Of a stretch of 64,000 nucleotides of DNA, positions 25,072-36,400 are shown piece by piece; position 1 is the first letter of the stretch, and the number at the start of each line of letters is the position of its first letter. This DNA comes from Leptotrichia buccalis C-1013-b (GTDB lineage Bacteria; Fusobacteriota; Fusobacteriia; Fusobacteriales; Leptotrichiaceae), in the NCBI RefSeq assembly GCF_000023905.1, contig NC_013192.1, positions 1,364,001 to 1,428,000 on the forward strand, given 5' to 3'. A program made the position numbers and the translations under genes. The notes below the pieces were generated by a model. It saw only the letters and a list, made by a program, of their open reading frames with translations, was not told the DNA's origin and searched no databases.

Positions 25072-27468
25072 TTATTGTTGAATATTTTCTTCTTTACTTG
25101 AATTTTTTTCCATTGTTTTTTTAACAACTTTTTTTACTTTTTTTGTATCTTTATTCACAAAAACAACCTTTTTTACATCATCATAAGTTTTTGCAAAGTA
25201 GAATTTCATCTGATCTGCAATCTCCTTTGGCAATTCCTCAGTATCAACTTTATTATCAAAAGGAAGTACAACGTCTCTTATACCAACTCTATGGGCTCCG
25301 ATTACCTTCTCCTTAATTCCACCAACTGCCAGAACCTCTCCAGTAATCGTAATTTCTCCAGTCATTGCTACATCCTGCCTAACTTCCTTATTAGTCAATA
25401 CTGAAATTATTGCTGTTGTAATCGTAATACCTGCCGATGGTCCATCTTTTGGAACTGCTCCTTCAGGAAAGTGTAAATGGACATCTGTTATTTCATTGAA
25501 TTTTTCCTTTATTCCAAGTTCATTTTTTATGTGCCTTACGTAAGAATATGCCACTCTAGCTGATTCTTGCATCACATCGCCCAATTTTCCTGTAAGCTGT
25601 AAAATTCCTTTTCCTTCCATTTTTACTGCTTGAACTTCTAGAGTCGTGCCTCCGACAGCTGTCCACGCAAGTCCATTTACAACACCGATTTTACCTTCTT
25701 TTTCCTTAACTTTATCTACTCTAAATTTAGCATTTCCTAAATATTTTTTGATTTTTGCTTCAGAAACAGAGATTTTTTTGCTGTCAGATTTTGATACAAG
25801 TATCTCTTTAGCTATTTTTCTGAATAATTTACCAATTTCTCTTCGTAAATTTCTAACTCCAGCTTCTCTTGTGTATTCGTTTATAATTTTCATAATCGCT
25901 TTATCAGAAAATGAAATTTTAAATTCTTTTAATCCGTTTTCTTCTTGTGTTTGCGGTATTAAATACCTTTTTGCGATATTTAATTTTTCAAACTCTGTGT
26001 ATGATTCGATTGAAATAATTTCCATTCTGTCACGAAGCGGTCCTGGAATTCCTCCCAAATCATTTGCTGTACAAATAAAGAATACATTTGACAAGTCAAA
26101 AGTATGATCAATATAGTGATCTTCAAATGAGTTATTTTGTGCAGGATCTAAAACTTCCAGCATTGCTGAAGCAGGATCTCCTCTAAAGTCAGAAGCCATT
26201 TTATCAATTTCATCAAATAGCATTACTGGATTATTTACTCCAACTTGTTTCAATGAATTTATAATTCTTCCTGGCATTGCTCCCACATAAGTTCTTCTAT
26301 GCCCACGAATTTCAGCCTCATCTCTTACTCCACCAAGTGAGATTCTTGTGAATTTTCTATTCATCGAACGTGCCACCGAATGTGCAAGCGATGTTTTTCC
26401 GACACCTGGAGGTCCCACAAGACAGATAATTGAACCTTTCAATGTATTATTTAATTTCTTAATTGCCAAAAATTCCAAAATTCTTTCCTTAACTTCTTCC
26501 AGCCCGTAATGATCCTCATTTAGAATTTTTTCAGCTTTTTCAATATCAATTTCATCATTTGAAGAAACTTCCCATGGCAATTCGAGTACAGTCTCAAGAT
26601 ATGTTCTAATTACTGAAGATTCTGCAGAAAAGTCCGGCATTTTTTTCATTCTAGAAAGTTCTTTTACCAATTTATCCTTCAAATCTTGTGGAACTCTAGC
26701 ATCTTGAACCCTTTGATCCAGCTCTTCCAATTCTTCTTCAGAATCGCTTCCTTCTCCCATTTCTTCACGCATTACCTTTATTTTTTCACGCAAATAATAA
26801 TTTTTCTGAACTTCTGCCATTTGCTCTTTTACACGATTTTCAATTTCTCGCTCAAGTATAAAAATCTCAATTTCTCTTTCAAGAATACCCAAAATTTTAT
26901 ACGCCCTTGCTTCCACATCAAGCGTTTCAAGCAACTCCTGTTTCGTTTCGACTGCAATCATCAAGTTTGTACAAATCAAATCAAAAACCTTGTCAATATT
27001 ACTAATTTCTTTTATATTGTAAATAATATCAGGCAATACTTTATTAGTTTTTTGTGCATAATTTGAAAATTCATCGATAACCCTACGTTTTAGAGCTTCT
27101 GCTTTACTTTCGTCAATTGGTTTTGAAAAAATTTCTTCATATTCAGCATAAACAACGCCTTTATCATCTTTTGGAAATTGATTGATTAAAACCCTATGTT
27201 TTGCCTCAACTAGAACTTTTACATTTCCATTTGGCATTTTTACAGTCTGTATTACATGAACCAGTACTCCTGTTTCATACACATCTTCTGGAAATTTTGG
27301 CTCTTCTACATTTGCATCTTTTTGTGCTGAAAGAATTAGCTTGTTGTCAAATCTTTCGATTGCTTTTTCAAGACTTTTCAGACTTAACTGCCTACCGATA
27401 AAAATCGGAGTTACAACACCTGGAAATACAACTAATTCTCTTGTAGCTATAAATGGTTTGTTTTGCAT
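25072..27468 (-). CDS. lon: ATP-dependent protease Lon
   Basis: Hexameric AAA+ serine protease that removes misfolded and regulatory proteins. Order: N-terminal substrate domain (TRELVVFPGVVTPIFIGR), coiled coil, Walker A GPPGVGKTSLAHSV, Walker B MLFDEIDKM, and a C-terminal peptidase with catalytic Ser in PKDGPSAGITITTA and Lys in GGIKEKVIGAHR. The length of 798 residues is typical. ATG 27468 follows AAAGGGGA; an ATG five codons earlier has no site. A Lys/Glu-rich tail of about 30 residues ends the protein. It is cotranscribed with clpX (21-36 bp gap) and downstream of clpP. Confidence 0.97.
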   Translation of the reverse strand: MQNKPFIATRELVVFPGVVTPIFIGRQLSLKSLEKAIERFDNKLILSAQKDANVEEPKFPEDVYETGVLVHVIQTVKMPNGNVKVLVEAKHRVLINQFPKDDKGVVYAEYEEIFSKPIDESKAEALKRRVIDEFSNYAQKTNKVLPDIIYNIKEISNIDKVFDLICTNLMIAVETKQELLETLDVEARAYKILGILEREIEIFILEREIENRVKEQMAEVQKNYYLREKIKVMREEMGEGSDSEEELEELDQRVQDARVPQDLKDKLVKELSRMKKMPDFSAESSVIRTYLETVLELPWEVSSNDEIDIEKAEKILNEDHYGLEEVKERILEFLAIKKLNNTLKGSIICLVGPPGVGKTSLAHSVARSMNRKFTRISLGGVRDEAEIRGHRRTYVGAMPGRIINSLKQVGVNNPVMLFDEIDKMASDFRGDPASAMLEVLDPAQNNSFEDHYIDHTFDLSNVFFICTANDLGGIPGPLRDRMEIISIESYTEFEKLNIAKRYLIPQTQEENGLKEFKISFSDKAIMKIINEYTREAGVRNLRREIGKLFRKIAKEILVSKSDSKKISVSEAKIKKYLGNAKFRVDKVKEKEGKIGVVNGLAWTAVGGTTLEVQAVKMEGKGILQLTGKLGDVMQESARVAYSYVRHIKNELGIKEKFNEITDVHLHFPEGAVPKDGPSAGITITTAIISVLTNKEVRQDVAMTGEITITGEVLAVGGIKEKVIGAHRVGIRDVVLPFDNKVDTEELPKEIADQMKFYFAKTYDDVKKVVFVNKDTKKVKKVVKKTMEKNSSKEENIQQ

Positions 27469-27504
27469 AATTTCCCCTTTCATACTTTTGTATTAATTTA
27501 ATCA

Positions 27505-28734
27505 TTATTCAACAATTACTTTCTCTTTATCAGTAACTGCTTCTTTAGTAATTATTACTTTTTTAACATTATCTTTTGATGGAATTTCGTACATTAAATC
27601 AGTCATAACACTTTCGATAATGGAACGAAGCCCCCTCGCCCCAATTTTTCTTTTCAGTGCCAATTGTGCAATTTCTGTAATCGCATCCTTCTCAAATTCC
27701 AAATCCACATTTTCCATCTCAAAATATTTTTTATATTGCTTAACAAGCGAGTTTTTAGGCTCTGTTAATATTTTAATCATAGCTTCCTCGTCAAGCCCAT
27801 GAAGTGCTGTGATTACTGGTAACCGCCCAATTAATTCAGGAATTAGCCCAAATTTTATTAAATCTTCGGGCAATACATTTTCAAATAAAGTCAAATCGTC
27901 CAATTTCGTATTATTTGTTTCAAGTCCGAACCCAACTCTCTTTTCATTAACTCTGTCTTTAACTTTAGCTTCCAGTCCTTCAAATGCTCCACCAACAATA
28001 AATAAAATATCCTTTGTATTAATTTCAATCATTTCCTGATTTGGATGTTTTCTTCCACCTTGTGGAGGCACGCTCGCAACAGTACCTTCAATAATCTTAA
28101 GTAACGCCTGCTGAACTCCTTCTCCAGAAACATCCCTTGTAATTGACATATTTTCCGATTTTCTAGCAATTTTATCAATTTCATCAATATAAATTATTCC
28201 ATGCTCTGCTGCTTCAATATCATAATCAGCCGCTTTTATCAGTTTTAAAAGTACATTCTCAACATCATCCCCAACATATCCAGCTTCCGTCAATGTCGTT
28301 GCATCTGCAATCGCCAAAGGCACATTCAATGTTTTCGCCAGTGTCTGTGCAAGCAAGGTTTTTCCACTTCCAGTAGGCCCTACTAGCAGTACATTTGATT
28401 TTTGAAGCTCCACATCATTATCTACATTTTTCTGTTTGTGCATTATTCTCTTAAAATGATTATAAACCGCCACAGACAACACCTTTTTAGGCTGTTCCTG
28501 TCCGATAATATATTCATCAAGTTTTGCCTTTATTTCTTTAGGCTTTAACAGCGTGATTTCCCTGTTGTGTTCATTTTCATCATATTCCCTAAAACTGTCC
28601 AGCAATTCAGCACTATCTTCTATACATTCATTACAGATAAACACACCATCCTCTTCAGGACTTTGTATCAACCGTTCCACTTCATGCTCTTCCCTGCCAC
28701 AAAATGAACAGTAATTTTTTTTCTTATTTGCCAA
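27505..28734 (-). CDS. clpX: ClpX, ATPase subunit of ClpXP
   Basis: AAA+ unfoldase that feeds proteins to ClpP. An N-terminal four-Cys zinc-binding domain ([12 protein letters not shown] and VFICNECIE) is followed by Walker [16 protein letters not shown], Walker [12 protein letters not shown], and the [10 protein letters not shown] sensor-2 region. The ClpP-contacting loop is RLPVITAL (an IGF-type tripeptide is replaced by the local IGRLP context). It starts with TTG, 8 nt after GAGGTG. 409 residues. It lies between clpP and lon. Confidence 0.97.
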   Translation of the reverse strand: MANKKKNYCSFCGREEHEVERLIQSPEEDGVFICNECIEDSAELLDSFREYDENEHNREITLLKPKEIKAKLDEYIIGQEQPKKVLSVAVYNHFKRIMHKQKNVDNDVELQKSNVLLVGPTGSGKTLLAQTLAKTLNVPLAIADATTLTEAGYVGDDVENVLLKLIKAADYDIEAAEHGIIYIDEIDKIARKSENMSITRDVSGEGVQQALLKIIEGTVASVPPQGGRKHPNQEMIEINTKDILFIVGGAFEGLEAKVKDRVNEKRVGFGLETNNTKLDDLTLFENVLPEDLIKFGLIPELIGRLPVITALHGLDEEAMIKILTEPKNSLVKQYKKYFEMENVDLEFEKDAITEIAQLALKRKIGARGLRSIIESVMTDLMYEIPSKDNVKKVIITKEAVTDKEKVIVE

Positions 28735-28917
28735 TATTTTTCACCTCATTTTTTCTTTATATCTAATTTACTATTAACAATAAATTTATTTAGCAACTTC
28801 ATCAAGATGTTATACTTTCAAAAAATTAAATACAATCTTTAAATATTTATGTAAATGATTTTTCTTTAGATTTTACAAATTGAATTATATTATATAGATA
28901 TTTTTTCTTTTTTCTAC

Positions 28918-29019
28918 GTAAAGGGGATCAATCGCCATCCCCTTTACAATCCCCGCTCGTCTAAGCATTTTTTGAAAATAAAAATTAAACTCACTTCGTT
29001 CAGACAGAAATTTTTATTT
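28918..29019. other. Two strong inverted repeats in the clpP-clpX spacer
   Basis: The 390-bp spacer holds no gene. GTAAAGGGGAT (28918-28928) pairs perfectly with ATCCCCTTTAC (28937-28947) across an 8-nt loop. AAATAAAAATT (28976-28986) pairs with AATTTTTATTT (29009-29019) across a 22-nt loop containing ACTCACTTCGTTCAGAC. No uninterrupted T-run adjoins the first. It may be a terminator, a processing signal or a mobile palindromic repeat. Confidence 0.55.
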
Positions 29020-29124
29020 CCAAAAAATCACGACATTTTTAATCCAATTATAAAAACCTTTATAAGAAATACTTAACGATAAATTTTTAATTTAAGAACT
29101 GTTTTTAAAGTTACCAAATAAGTT

Positions 29125-29700
29125 TTACAATATTTTATCTATCAATCCGTAATTTACAGCTTCCTCTGGTGACATAAAATTATCTCTTTCAGTATCTGCA
29201 TAAATTTCTTCTACTGATTTTCCAGTTGCTTCTGATAAAATTTTGCTTGTTATTTCCTTCATTCTTTCAATTTCTTTTGCTTGAATCTGAATGTCTGTTG
29301 CTTGACCTCTTGCTCCACCTAGTGGCTGGTGAATCATTATTCTTGAATTTGGTAATGAGTATCTTTTTCCTTTTGCTCCAGCTGACAATAATACTGCTCC
29401 CATACTTGCTGCTTGTCCCACACAGACTGTAGAAACATCGCTTTTAATGTGACGCATTGTGTCGTAAATTGCAAGTCCCGCGGTAATTACTCCACCTGGA
29501 CTGTTTATATACATAACTATATCTTTTTCATTATCCTGTGCATCTAAAAATAACAATTGAGCGACAATTGCATTTGCCATTCCATCCTCAACTTCTCCAC
29601 TTACAAAAATTATTCTATCCTTTAAAAGTCTCGAATAAATATCATAGCTTCTTTCCCCACGTCCATCATTTTCAATAACTACTGGACTATATACTGACAT
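29125..29700 (-). CDS. clpP: ClpP, proteolytic subunit
   Basis: Serine protease that forms two stacked heptamers. The catalytic triad lies in [15 protein letters not shown] (Ser), [10 protein letters not shown] (His) and the later Asp of [22 protein letters not shown] is the usual start and ATG 29700 follows GGAGG by 6 nt; an upstream in-frame ATG at 29736 is not needed. 191 residues. It is downstream of tig and upstream of clpX, the usual tig-clpP-clpX-lon order. Confidence 0.96.
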   Translation of the reverse strand: MSVYSPVVIENDGRGERSYDIYSRLLKDRIIFVSGEVEDGMANAIVAQLLFLDAQDNEKDIVMYINSPGGVITAGLAIYDTMRHIKSDVSTVCVGQAASMGAVLLSAGAKGKRYSLPNSRIMIHQPLGGARGQATDIQIQAKEIERMKEITSKILSEATGKSVEEIYADTERDNFMSPEEAVNYGLIDKIL

Positions 29701-29893
29701 ATTATTTCCTCCTCTTTCTGTCAATTTTTCTTTCATTTTCTTATTTTTCTCATTATTGTAAAACTATCGTAAAATTATTTTAAAATTTTACAGCTTTAAA
29801 TATAGAGAAAAAGAATTTCGCAATAAATTATTTTATCACAAAATTCTTCTAAAATCAAAATATTCTTTTTATTTCGTAATTTTCTCGAAATTA

Positions 29894-31180
29894 CTATTTA
29901 ACTTTTGCTTCATTTACTAATAAATCAATTGTTTTTTGATTTACTAATCTGTAGTTTGTTTCATCAATGAATCTTTCATAGTTTCCATTTTTTCTTACAT
30001 CAGAAAGTAATGTTTCCTTGTCAATTCCATACATTGCAGCTAATGTTTCAATTTCTTTTGTTATTTCGTCGTCAGTTGTCTTGATTTCTTCAGCTTTAGC
30101 GATTTCAGCTAATACTAGTTCTGTTTTTACAGCTCTTTCAGCATTTTCTTTTGCACTTTCTCTCATTGTTTCTAATGTTTGTCCAGTCATTTGGAAATAT
30201 TGCTCCAATTTCATTCCTTGCATTTGTAATTGTTGTGCGAATCTATTGATTTGGTAGTCAATTTCTCTTTGAACTAATGCTTCTGGAACATCAAATGTAA
30301 TTGCATCTACAACAGCTTCTACAACTTTGTTCTTAAAGTCATTTTCAGCTCTTGCTTCTTCTCTTTTTGTAATATTTTCTCTAGTTTTATTTGTCATATC
30401 TTCAACCGAGTCAAATCCTAATTCTTTTGCCAAGTCGTCATTTAATTCAGCTTCTTCTTTTCTCTTGATTGAATTTACTTTTACTTTGAATAAAGCTGGT
30501 TTTCCTTTTAAGTTTTCAGCGTGATATTCTTCTGGGAATGTAACATTTACGTCAAATTCGTCACCTTTTTTGTGTCCTACGATTTGATCTTCAAAAGTGT
30601 CAATAAAGCTGTGAGAACCTAATGTCAAGTCATACCCTTCAGCTTTTCCGCCATCAAATGCTTCTCCATCTATAAATCCTTCAAAGTTAATGTTTACAAC
30701 ATCATCATTTTTAGCTTCTTCATTTTCTTCAACTTCTTTTAATTTTGCTGCATTTTCTCTTAATTTTTCAATTTCTTCGTTTACTTTTTCGTCAGTAATT
30801 TCAACATTTTCCTTTTCTACTTCCACACCTTTATATTGCCCTAATTCAAATGAAGGTAATACAGGTATTGTAAATACTACTTCAACTTTATCATCGTTAA
30901 GTTCATATTTTTCAAGTTTAATATCAGCGATTGGTCTTAATTCATTTTCTGCAACCGCTTTTCTATATTCATCAGAAATGATATGATTTAAGATTTCTCC
31001 TTCGATTTCTTTTTTAAATTTATTTTCAATTACTTTCGCAGGTACGTGTCCTGGACGGAAACCATCTACTTTTGCATCTTTAAAATGTACTAAAACATGT
31101 TCTTTTAAATGTTTTAATTCTTCCCCTTCCCTAACTGCTGATACTTCATAAGTAGACTCGTTTAATTTTTTTACTGCCAT
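29894..31180 (-). CDS. tig: Trigger factor
   Basis: Ribosome-associated chaperone and prolyl isomerase at the nascent-chain exit. The ribosome-binding tail is in the N-terminal domain (GFRPGHVPAKVIENKF is the signature loop), followed by the FKBP-like domain (NINFEGFIDGEAFDGGKAEG, then LTLGSHSFIDTFEDQIVG) and the helical C-terminal domain rich in Glu/Lys. The length of 428 residues is normal, with a GGAGG site. First gene of the chaperone-protease block. Confidence 0.95.
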   Translation of the reverse strand: MAVKKLNESTYEVSAVREGEELKHLKEHVLVHFKDAKVDGFRPGHVPAKVIENKFKKEIEGEILNHIISDEYRKAVAENELRPIADIKLEKYELNDDKVEVVFTIPVLPSFELGQYKGVEVEKENVEITDEKVNEEIEKLRENAAKLKEVEENEEAKNDDVVNINFEGFIDGEAFDGGKAEGYDLTLGSHSFIDTFEDQIVGHKKGDEFDVNVTFPEEYHAENLKGKPALFKVKVNSIKRKEEAELNDDLAKELGFDSVEDMTNKTRENITKREEARAENDFKNKVVEAVVDAITFDVPEALVQREIDYQINRFAQQLQMQGMKLEQYFQMTGQTLETMRESAKENAERAVKTELVLAEIAKAEEIKTTDDEITKEIETLAAMYGIDKETLLSDVRKNGNYERFIDETNYRLVNQKTIDLLVNEAKVK

Positions 31181-31240
31181 TTCCTTAATTCCTCCTAAAA
31201 ATTTTTATTATTTATAATTTAATTAATTAACTTAGTTATT

Positions 31241-32920
31241 TTACTTAAAATCTTTTATTTTCAGCTCAATAAACAAATCTGAATGAACAGACTTAAATAT
31301 TGGTGTATAAACTATTTTAAATTTTTTCTTATAAAAATTATTCATCTTTAATTTATGTCCTAAATTATATCCAATTACTGAAATAATCCGATTATTTTTT
31401 CTGACAAATCCTTTGAAATGCCGATTATTTATCCCAAATTTTGTTAAATTAAAAAAATTCACATCAGAATCCATAAAATTAGGTTCCTGATTATCCAATC
31501 CAAAAGGGGAAAGCCTGTTTATTTCATGTAATTTTCGCTTGTTTAAATTCTCGATATTCAGCCAGGCATCCACGTACAATGTTTTTTGGACATTTTCCCT
31601 GTTTTTTCTTGCCAGTTTTTGCCGCAAATGTTTTTCAATTTCGCCTAAATATTTTTCCGAAACAAGAAATCCAGCTGCCAAGTCATGCCCTCCAAACCGC
31701 TCCAGCTTGTCCGACACACTTTTTAAAATATCAAAAATATTGATTCCTTCGATACTTCTGCAAGATGCCTTTCCATATCCGTTTTTTATTGAAATAAGAA
31801 TCACTGGAATATTATACTTTATGGAAATTCTTGAACAAACTACACCAATTACGCCAGAATGCCATTTTCGACTTTTCATAAAAATGTATTTTGGACGTTC
31901 CAGACGCTGTATTTTTTCCTCCAGCTCGCTGTAAATCTCATTTTCCAGATACCGTCTGATTTTATTCGCACGTTTCATTTCCTCAATTATTGAGAAAAGC
32001 TTAAAATCATCTTCCTGAATAAAGAAATTTACAACAATTTTAGAATTATCAATTCTTCCAAGTGCATTAAAAATTGGTGCAATGAAAAATCCTATATCGC
32101 TCGTCGTTATATTTCTCGGATTTATTTTCAAATAGTTAATAATATACTTCAAACCTTTTATTTTGGTTTTTTTTAGATTATTTAACCCTTTTTTTATAAT
32201 AAATCTGTTTTCATCTGTCATCGGCACAACATCTGCAACCGTCCCAATCATTATTATATCCAGATAATCATATAATATTTTTTTATTTGCACCATATCTT
32301 TCATAAACTGCGTCGGCAAGTTTAAATGCTACTCCTGAACCTGACAAAAACTTATTTGGATAAGTTTTACTAGTTTTTGGATTTATTGTAAGAATATCCA
32401 TTTCTTCACAAACTTCGACTTGTCTATGATGATCTGTTATAATTATATCAATGCCGTTATTTCTCAACATTAATATTTCTTCCCGATTATTAATCGAAGT
32501 ATCGACTGTTATAAACAATTTTGCTTCCCTTTTTTCCAGAAAAGTCACAAGATGCTTATTTATCTCAATTCCTTCATGAACACGATTTGGGATATAATAA
32601 TCCACATTTAGTCCCAATTTTCGTAACATTATTACTAGATATGCCACTCCAGAAATTCCATCTACGTCATAATCTCCATAAACTACGATTTTTTCCTTGT
32701 TTTCCCCAGCCTGCTGTATTCTTTTCACAACTTTTTCCATATTTTCAAATAAAAATGGATTATGAATATCTTTTTTATCTGAATTTAAAAATTTAGAAAC
32801 TTTTTCTTTTGTATTAATTCCACGATTCAAAAGAAGTCTTGAAATTAATTTACTTTCACCAAATTCAAAACTTTTAGATGCCAGATATTTTTCATCATAG
32901 TTTTTTATTTCCCATTTCAT
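31241..32920 (-). CDS. recJ: Single-stranded-DNA exonuclease RecJ
   Basis: 5'-3' ssDNA exonuclease in recombination and mismatch repair. The DHH phosphoesterase motifs are KIVVYGDYDVDGISG, LFITVDTSINN and IIITDHHRQ (the DHH), followed by a DHHA1 domain with FGGHDLAAGF. I chose ATG 32920 (MKWEIKNYDEKYL), the usual RecJ beginning; a TTG at 32980 adds 20 residues and is possible. About 560 residues, the usual core length. It is the last gene of the rimP-nusA-infB-rbfA block. Confidence 0.93.
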   Translation of the reverse strand: MKWEIKNYDEKYLASKSFEFGESKLISRLLLNRGINTKEKVSKFLNSDKKDIHNPFLFENMEKVVKRIQQAGENKEKIVVYGDYDVDGISGVAYLVIMLRKLGLNVDYYIPNRVHEGIEINKHLVTFLEKREAKLFITVDTSINNREEILMLRNNGIDIIITDHHRQVEVCEEMDILTINPKTSKTYPNKFLSGSGVAFKLADAVYERYGANKKILYDYLDIIMIGTVADVVPMTDENRFIIKKGLNNLKKTKIKGLKYIINYLKINPRNITTSDIGFFIAPIFNALGRIDNSKIVVNFFIQEDDFKLFSIIEEMKRANKIRRYLENEIYSELEEKIQRLERPKYIFMKSRKWHSGVIGVVCSRISIKYNIPVILISIKNGYGKASCRSIEGINIFDILKSVSDKLERFGGHDLAAGFLVSEKYLGEIEKHLRQKLARKNRENVQKTLYVDAWLNIENLNKRKLHEINRLSPFGLDNQEPNFMDSDVNFFNLTKFGINNRHFKGFVRKNNRIISVIGYNLGHKLKMNNFYKKKFKIVYTPIFKSVHSDLFIELKIKDFK

Positions 32921-33040
32921 TGCAAGATTAATCGCTTTCTTTTTGTATAGTTGAATTGCCTTAAAATCTAAACTAAACAATTTTCCAAAATATTTTTAAT
33001 AAATTTAGAAATTTTTGATTTCAAAGCAATTCTATTTATG

Positions 33041-33409
33041 CTATTCGATACTATCGTTTTCCTTTTTTATTTCATTCAATATCGACGCAATCTTTACTCC
33101 ATATTCAACACTGTCATCCAAATGAATTCTAACTTCTGGAACAAATCTTATTGACAGCTGCGAACCAATCTGTTTTCTAAAAAAACCTTTTAACTTATTC
33201 AAATCTTCAGCGATTTTCTCTCTATTTACGTTATCTTTTAAATCCAGTATTGAAAAAGTCAAGTCAAGATACCGTCCGTCTTTTGTCAATTCAACCTTGT
33301 GAATAGATACAAGATTTTTTATTTTATCATTTTTTACCTCTGTCAAAAGCGTCATTCCGACAATTCTTGATATTTCCTTTTCCAATCCCTTTTTTCTTCT
33401 ATCATTCAT
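33041..33409 (-). CDS. rbfA: Ribosome-binding factor A
   Basis: Small KH-fold protein needed for 30S maturation. It shows RRKKGLEKEISRIVGMTLL at the N-terminus, HKVELTKDGRYLDLTFSIL in the middle and the conserved IRFVPEVRIHLDDSVEYG near the C-terminus. The start is ATG 33409 after AGGTGATA; a GTG four codons earlier overlaps that site. It follows infB by 23 bp. Confidence 0.94.
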   Translation of the reverse strand: MNDRRKKGLEKEISRIVGMTLLTEVKNDKIKNLVSIHKVELTKDGRYLDLTFSILDLKDNVNREKIAEDLNKLKGFFRKQIGSQLSIRFVPEVRIHLDDSVEYGVKIASILNEIKKENDSIE

Positions 33410-33432
33410 AACAATTATCACCTATCTATCCG

Positions 33433-36400
33433 TTATCTTGGGATTTCTTCCATAATATACGATTCGATAATATCTCCAGCCTTAATGTCATTAAAGTCCT
33501 GAATACCGATTCCACATTCTTGTCCCATTACAACTTCCTTAACATCATCCTTAAACCGTTTCAATGAACCTAATTCACCGTCAAAAATAATAATTCCATC
33601 ACGAATTACACGAATTTTCGAATCTTTCGTAACTTTTCCGTCAACAACAACTGCTCCTGCGATATTTCCAACATTTGATACTTTAAACACTTGCTTAACT
33701 TCAATTCTTCCGTAGTAAACTTCCTTAAATTCTGGATCAAGCATTCCTTTCATCGCTTTTTCAATTTCTTCAGTTGCGTGGTAAATTACGTTGTAGTTTC
33801 TAATTTCTACTCCAGTTTTTTCGGCAATAATTCTGGCTGGTGTTGTTGGACGCACGTTAAATGCGATTATAATTGCATTTGATGCTTCTGCAAGTTTTAC
33901 GTCCCCTTCCGTTACAGCTCCTGCACTTCCCTGAATTATATTAATTACAACTTTTTCTGTATTTAATTTTTCAAGCGATTCCCTCAATGCTTCAACTGAT
34001 CCTTTTGAATCGGCTCTTATGATACATTTCAATTCTTTTAATTCTTGCTCTTCCAGTTCTTGAGATAAACTTTCCAGTGAAATATGTTTTTTCTTGTTTT
34101 GTTCGTTTACTTTTCTTTCTCTGATAAAATCTTCAACAATTTTCTTAGCCTGTTTATCACTTTCTACACCATACAAAATATCTCCCGCATTTGGAACGAC
34201 ATTAAATCCTGTAATTTCAACTGGCTGTGAAACAATAGCCTTGTTTATTTTTTTACCTCTGTCATCAAGCATTGAACGGACTCTACCATGAGATTCCCCT
34301 GCTACGAACACATCTCCAATTTTAAGCGTTCCTTCTTGCACAAGCACATCGGCAACTGCTCCCATTTTTGGATCCAGTCTTGATTCTACAACAACTGCTT
34401 TAGGACGTTTGTTTGGATTAGCTTTTAATTCTTCAAGTTCCGCTGTAATTAATATTGTTTCAAGAAGTTCTTCCAAATTAATTTTCTTTTTGGCAGAAAT
34501 TTCAACAAATTCAGTAGTTCCTCCCCATTCAGGCGACATCAAGCCATATTCAGTCAATTCAGTCCTAACTTTCATAGTATCCGCACCTGGTTTATCAATT
34601 TTGTTAATTGCAACAATTATAGGAACGTTGGCTTCCTTAGCATGAGAAATAGCTTCCACAGTTTGAGGTTTTACCCCATCATCAGCGGCTACAATCAGAA
34701 TCGAAATATCCGTAATATTCGCTCCTCTTGCTCTCATTTCAGTAAACGCCTCATGCCCTGGAGTATCAATGAATGTAATTCTCTGCCCCTTCCAGTTTAC
34801 TTGGTAAGCCCCGATTTTTTGCGTAATTCCTCCAGCTTCATCACTCATAATATTTGTATGTCTAAGTGCATCAAGCAATGAAGTTTTCCCGTGGTCAACG
34901 TGTCCCATTATTGTAATTACAGGTGCTCTTGTAACAAGTTCAGCTTCCTTATCTTCTTGCTCAAGATGATATTTTTCACCATAACTAACTTCTTCAATTA
35001 CTTCCTTTTCCACAATTACTTCATAGTCAAGTGCCACTTCTTCAGCTTCCTCAAATGATAAAATTGCATTCGCAGTAAGCAGTTTCCCTTCCATAAAGAA
35101 TTTCTTAATTATGTCAGATACATTGATTCCCAATTTTTCAGCTAGGTCTTTAATAACAATTTCTTCTCCAATTGTTATCATTCCTATGCTCTCTCCTTCA
35201 ATTCTGACAATTTCATCTTTGACAGCCTTTTCCTGTTTCTTGTTTTTCTTTTTCTTTTTGTCATCTTTTCTAAAGTCAGAACGAAGTTCTTTTTCCTGCT
35301 GTTCTCTGTCTCTTCTATTTTTCTCGTATTTTTTCTTATCGAATTTTCCTTTTCCTTTTCCGCCAGCTCTTCCTTTTTCAGCCACTGTAGATGCTGGAAT
35401 TTCCGATTGTGTCTCTTTTTTATTTGAAAAGTTTCGGTTGTCTCGTCTAAAGTCATCTCTATCCCTGTTAAATCCACCTCTATCAGAAAAATTACGGTTG
35501 TCTTGTCTGTCTCTAAAGTTTCTTCCACCACTTTGATTATCTCTATCTCTGTTTTGGAATCCTCTATTATCTCGATTCTCTCTATTGTCCCGAGATTGAT
35601 TATTTCCATCTTTATTAAAATTTCTATTATCTCGTCTGAAATTATCTCTTCCATCTTTTCTAAAGTTATCTCTATTTCGGTTATCTCGTCCTTGATTATC
35701 CCGATTTTGGAAGTTTCTTCCACTATTTTCTCTGTTATCTCGATTATTGTTATCTCTATCTCTGTTAAAATTACGGTTATCTCGATTATCTCGAGATTGA
35801 TTGTTTCCATCTTTATTAAAGTTTCGGTTGTCTCGTCTGAAATTATCTCTTCCATCTTTTCTAAAGTTATCTCTGTTTCGGTTGTCTCGTCCTTGATTAT
35901 CCCTGTTTTGGTAATTTCTTCCGCTGTTTTCACGATTATCTCTGTTTTCTCTATTTTGAAAATTTTGCTTTTCTTTGTTTACATCATTCATTTTATTATT
36001 TTGACTACTCAAATTAGCTTTCATCTCCATTTTCTTTTGATTTTCTTTTTTATCAAATTTATTTGACTGTTCAAATTTTTGATTTTGCTTATTATCTAAA
36101 TTTTTTTCTGAATTTAGTTTACTATTTTTGTTTAATGGCTGTTTTGCATTTTTTTTGTAATTTTCATTATTTTTATTTTGTTTAGCATTATTTTTTTGAA
36201 TGTTTGAATGGTTGCTTACCTTCGGTGTACTATTTTCCTTGGTTTTCATTTCATTTTTATTCAAATTTTCAGGTTTGCTTTTATTACTGTTATTTTGATT
36301 ACTTTGGATATTTTTTTGAAGATTTTTTCTAATTAAAGATTCTTCTTCGCTGCTTAATACATTCATATGATGTTTTTTACCTTTTACACCGATTTTAGCA

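Noticed and set aside
35184-35933. A 249-codon open frame on the minus strand inside infB, rich in Glu, Thr and Ile
   Set aside because: It lies out of frame within the repetitive Arg/Asp/Asn-rich segment of IF-2; its composition is a by-product of the repeat, and it has no ribosome site or homology.
35503-36066. A 187-codon plus-strand frame of Ser/Ile/Val repeats opposite infB
   Set aside because: Mirror image of the same low-complexity repeat; no start signal.
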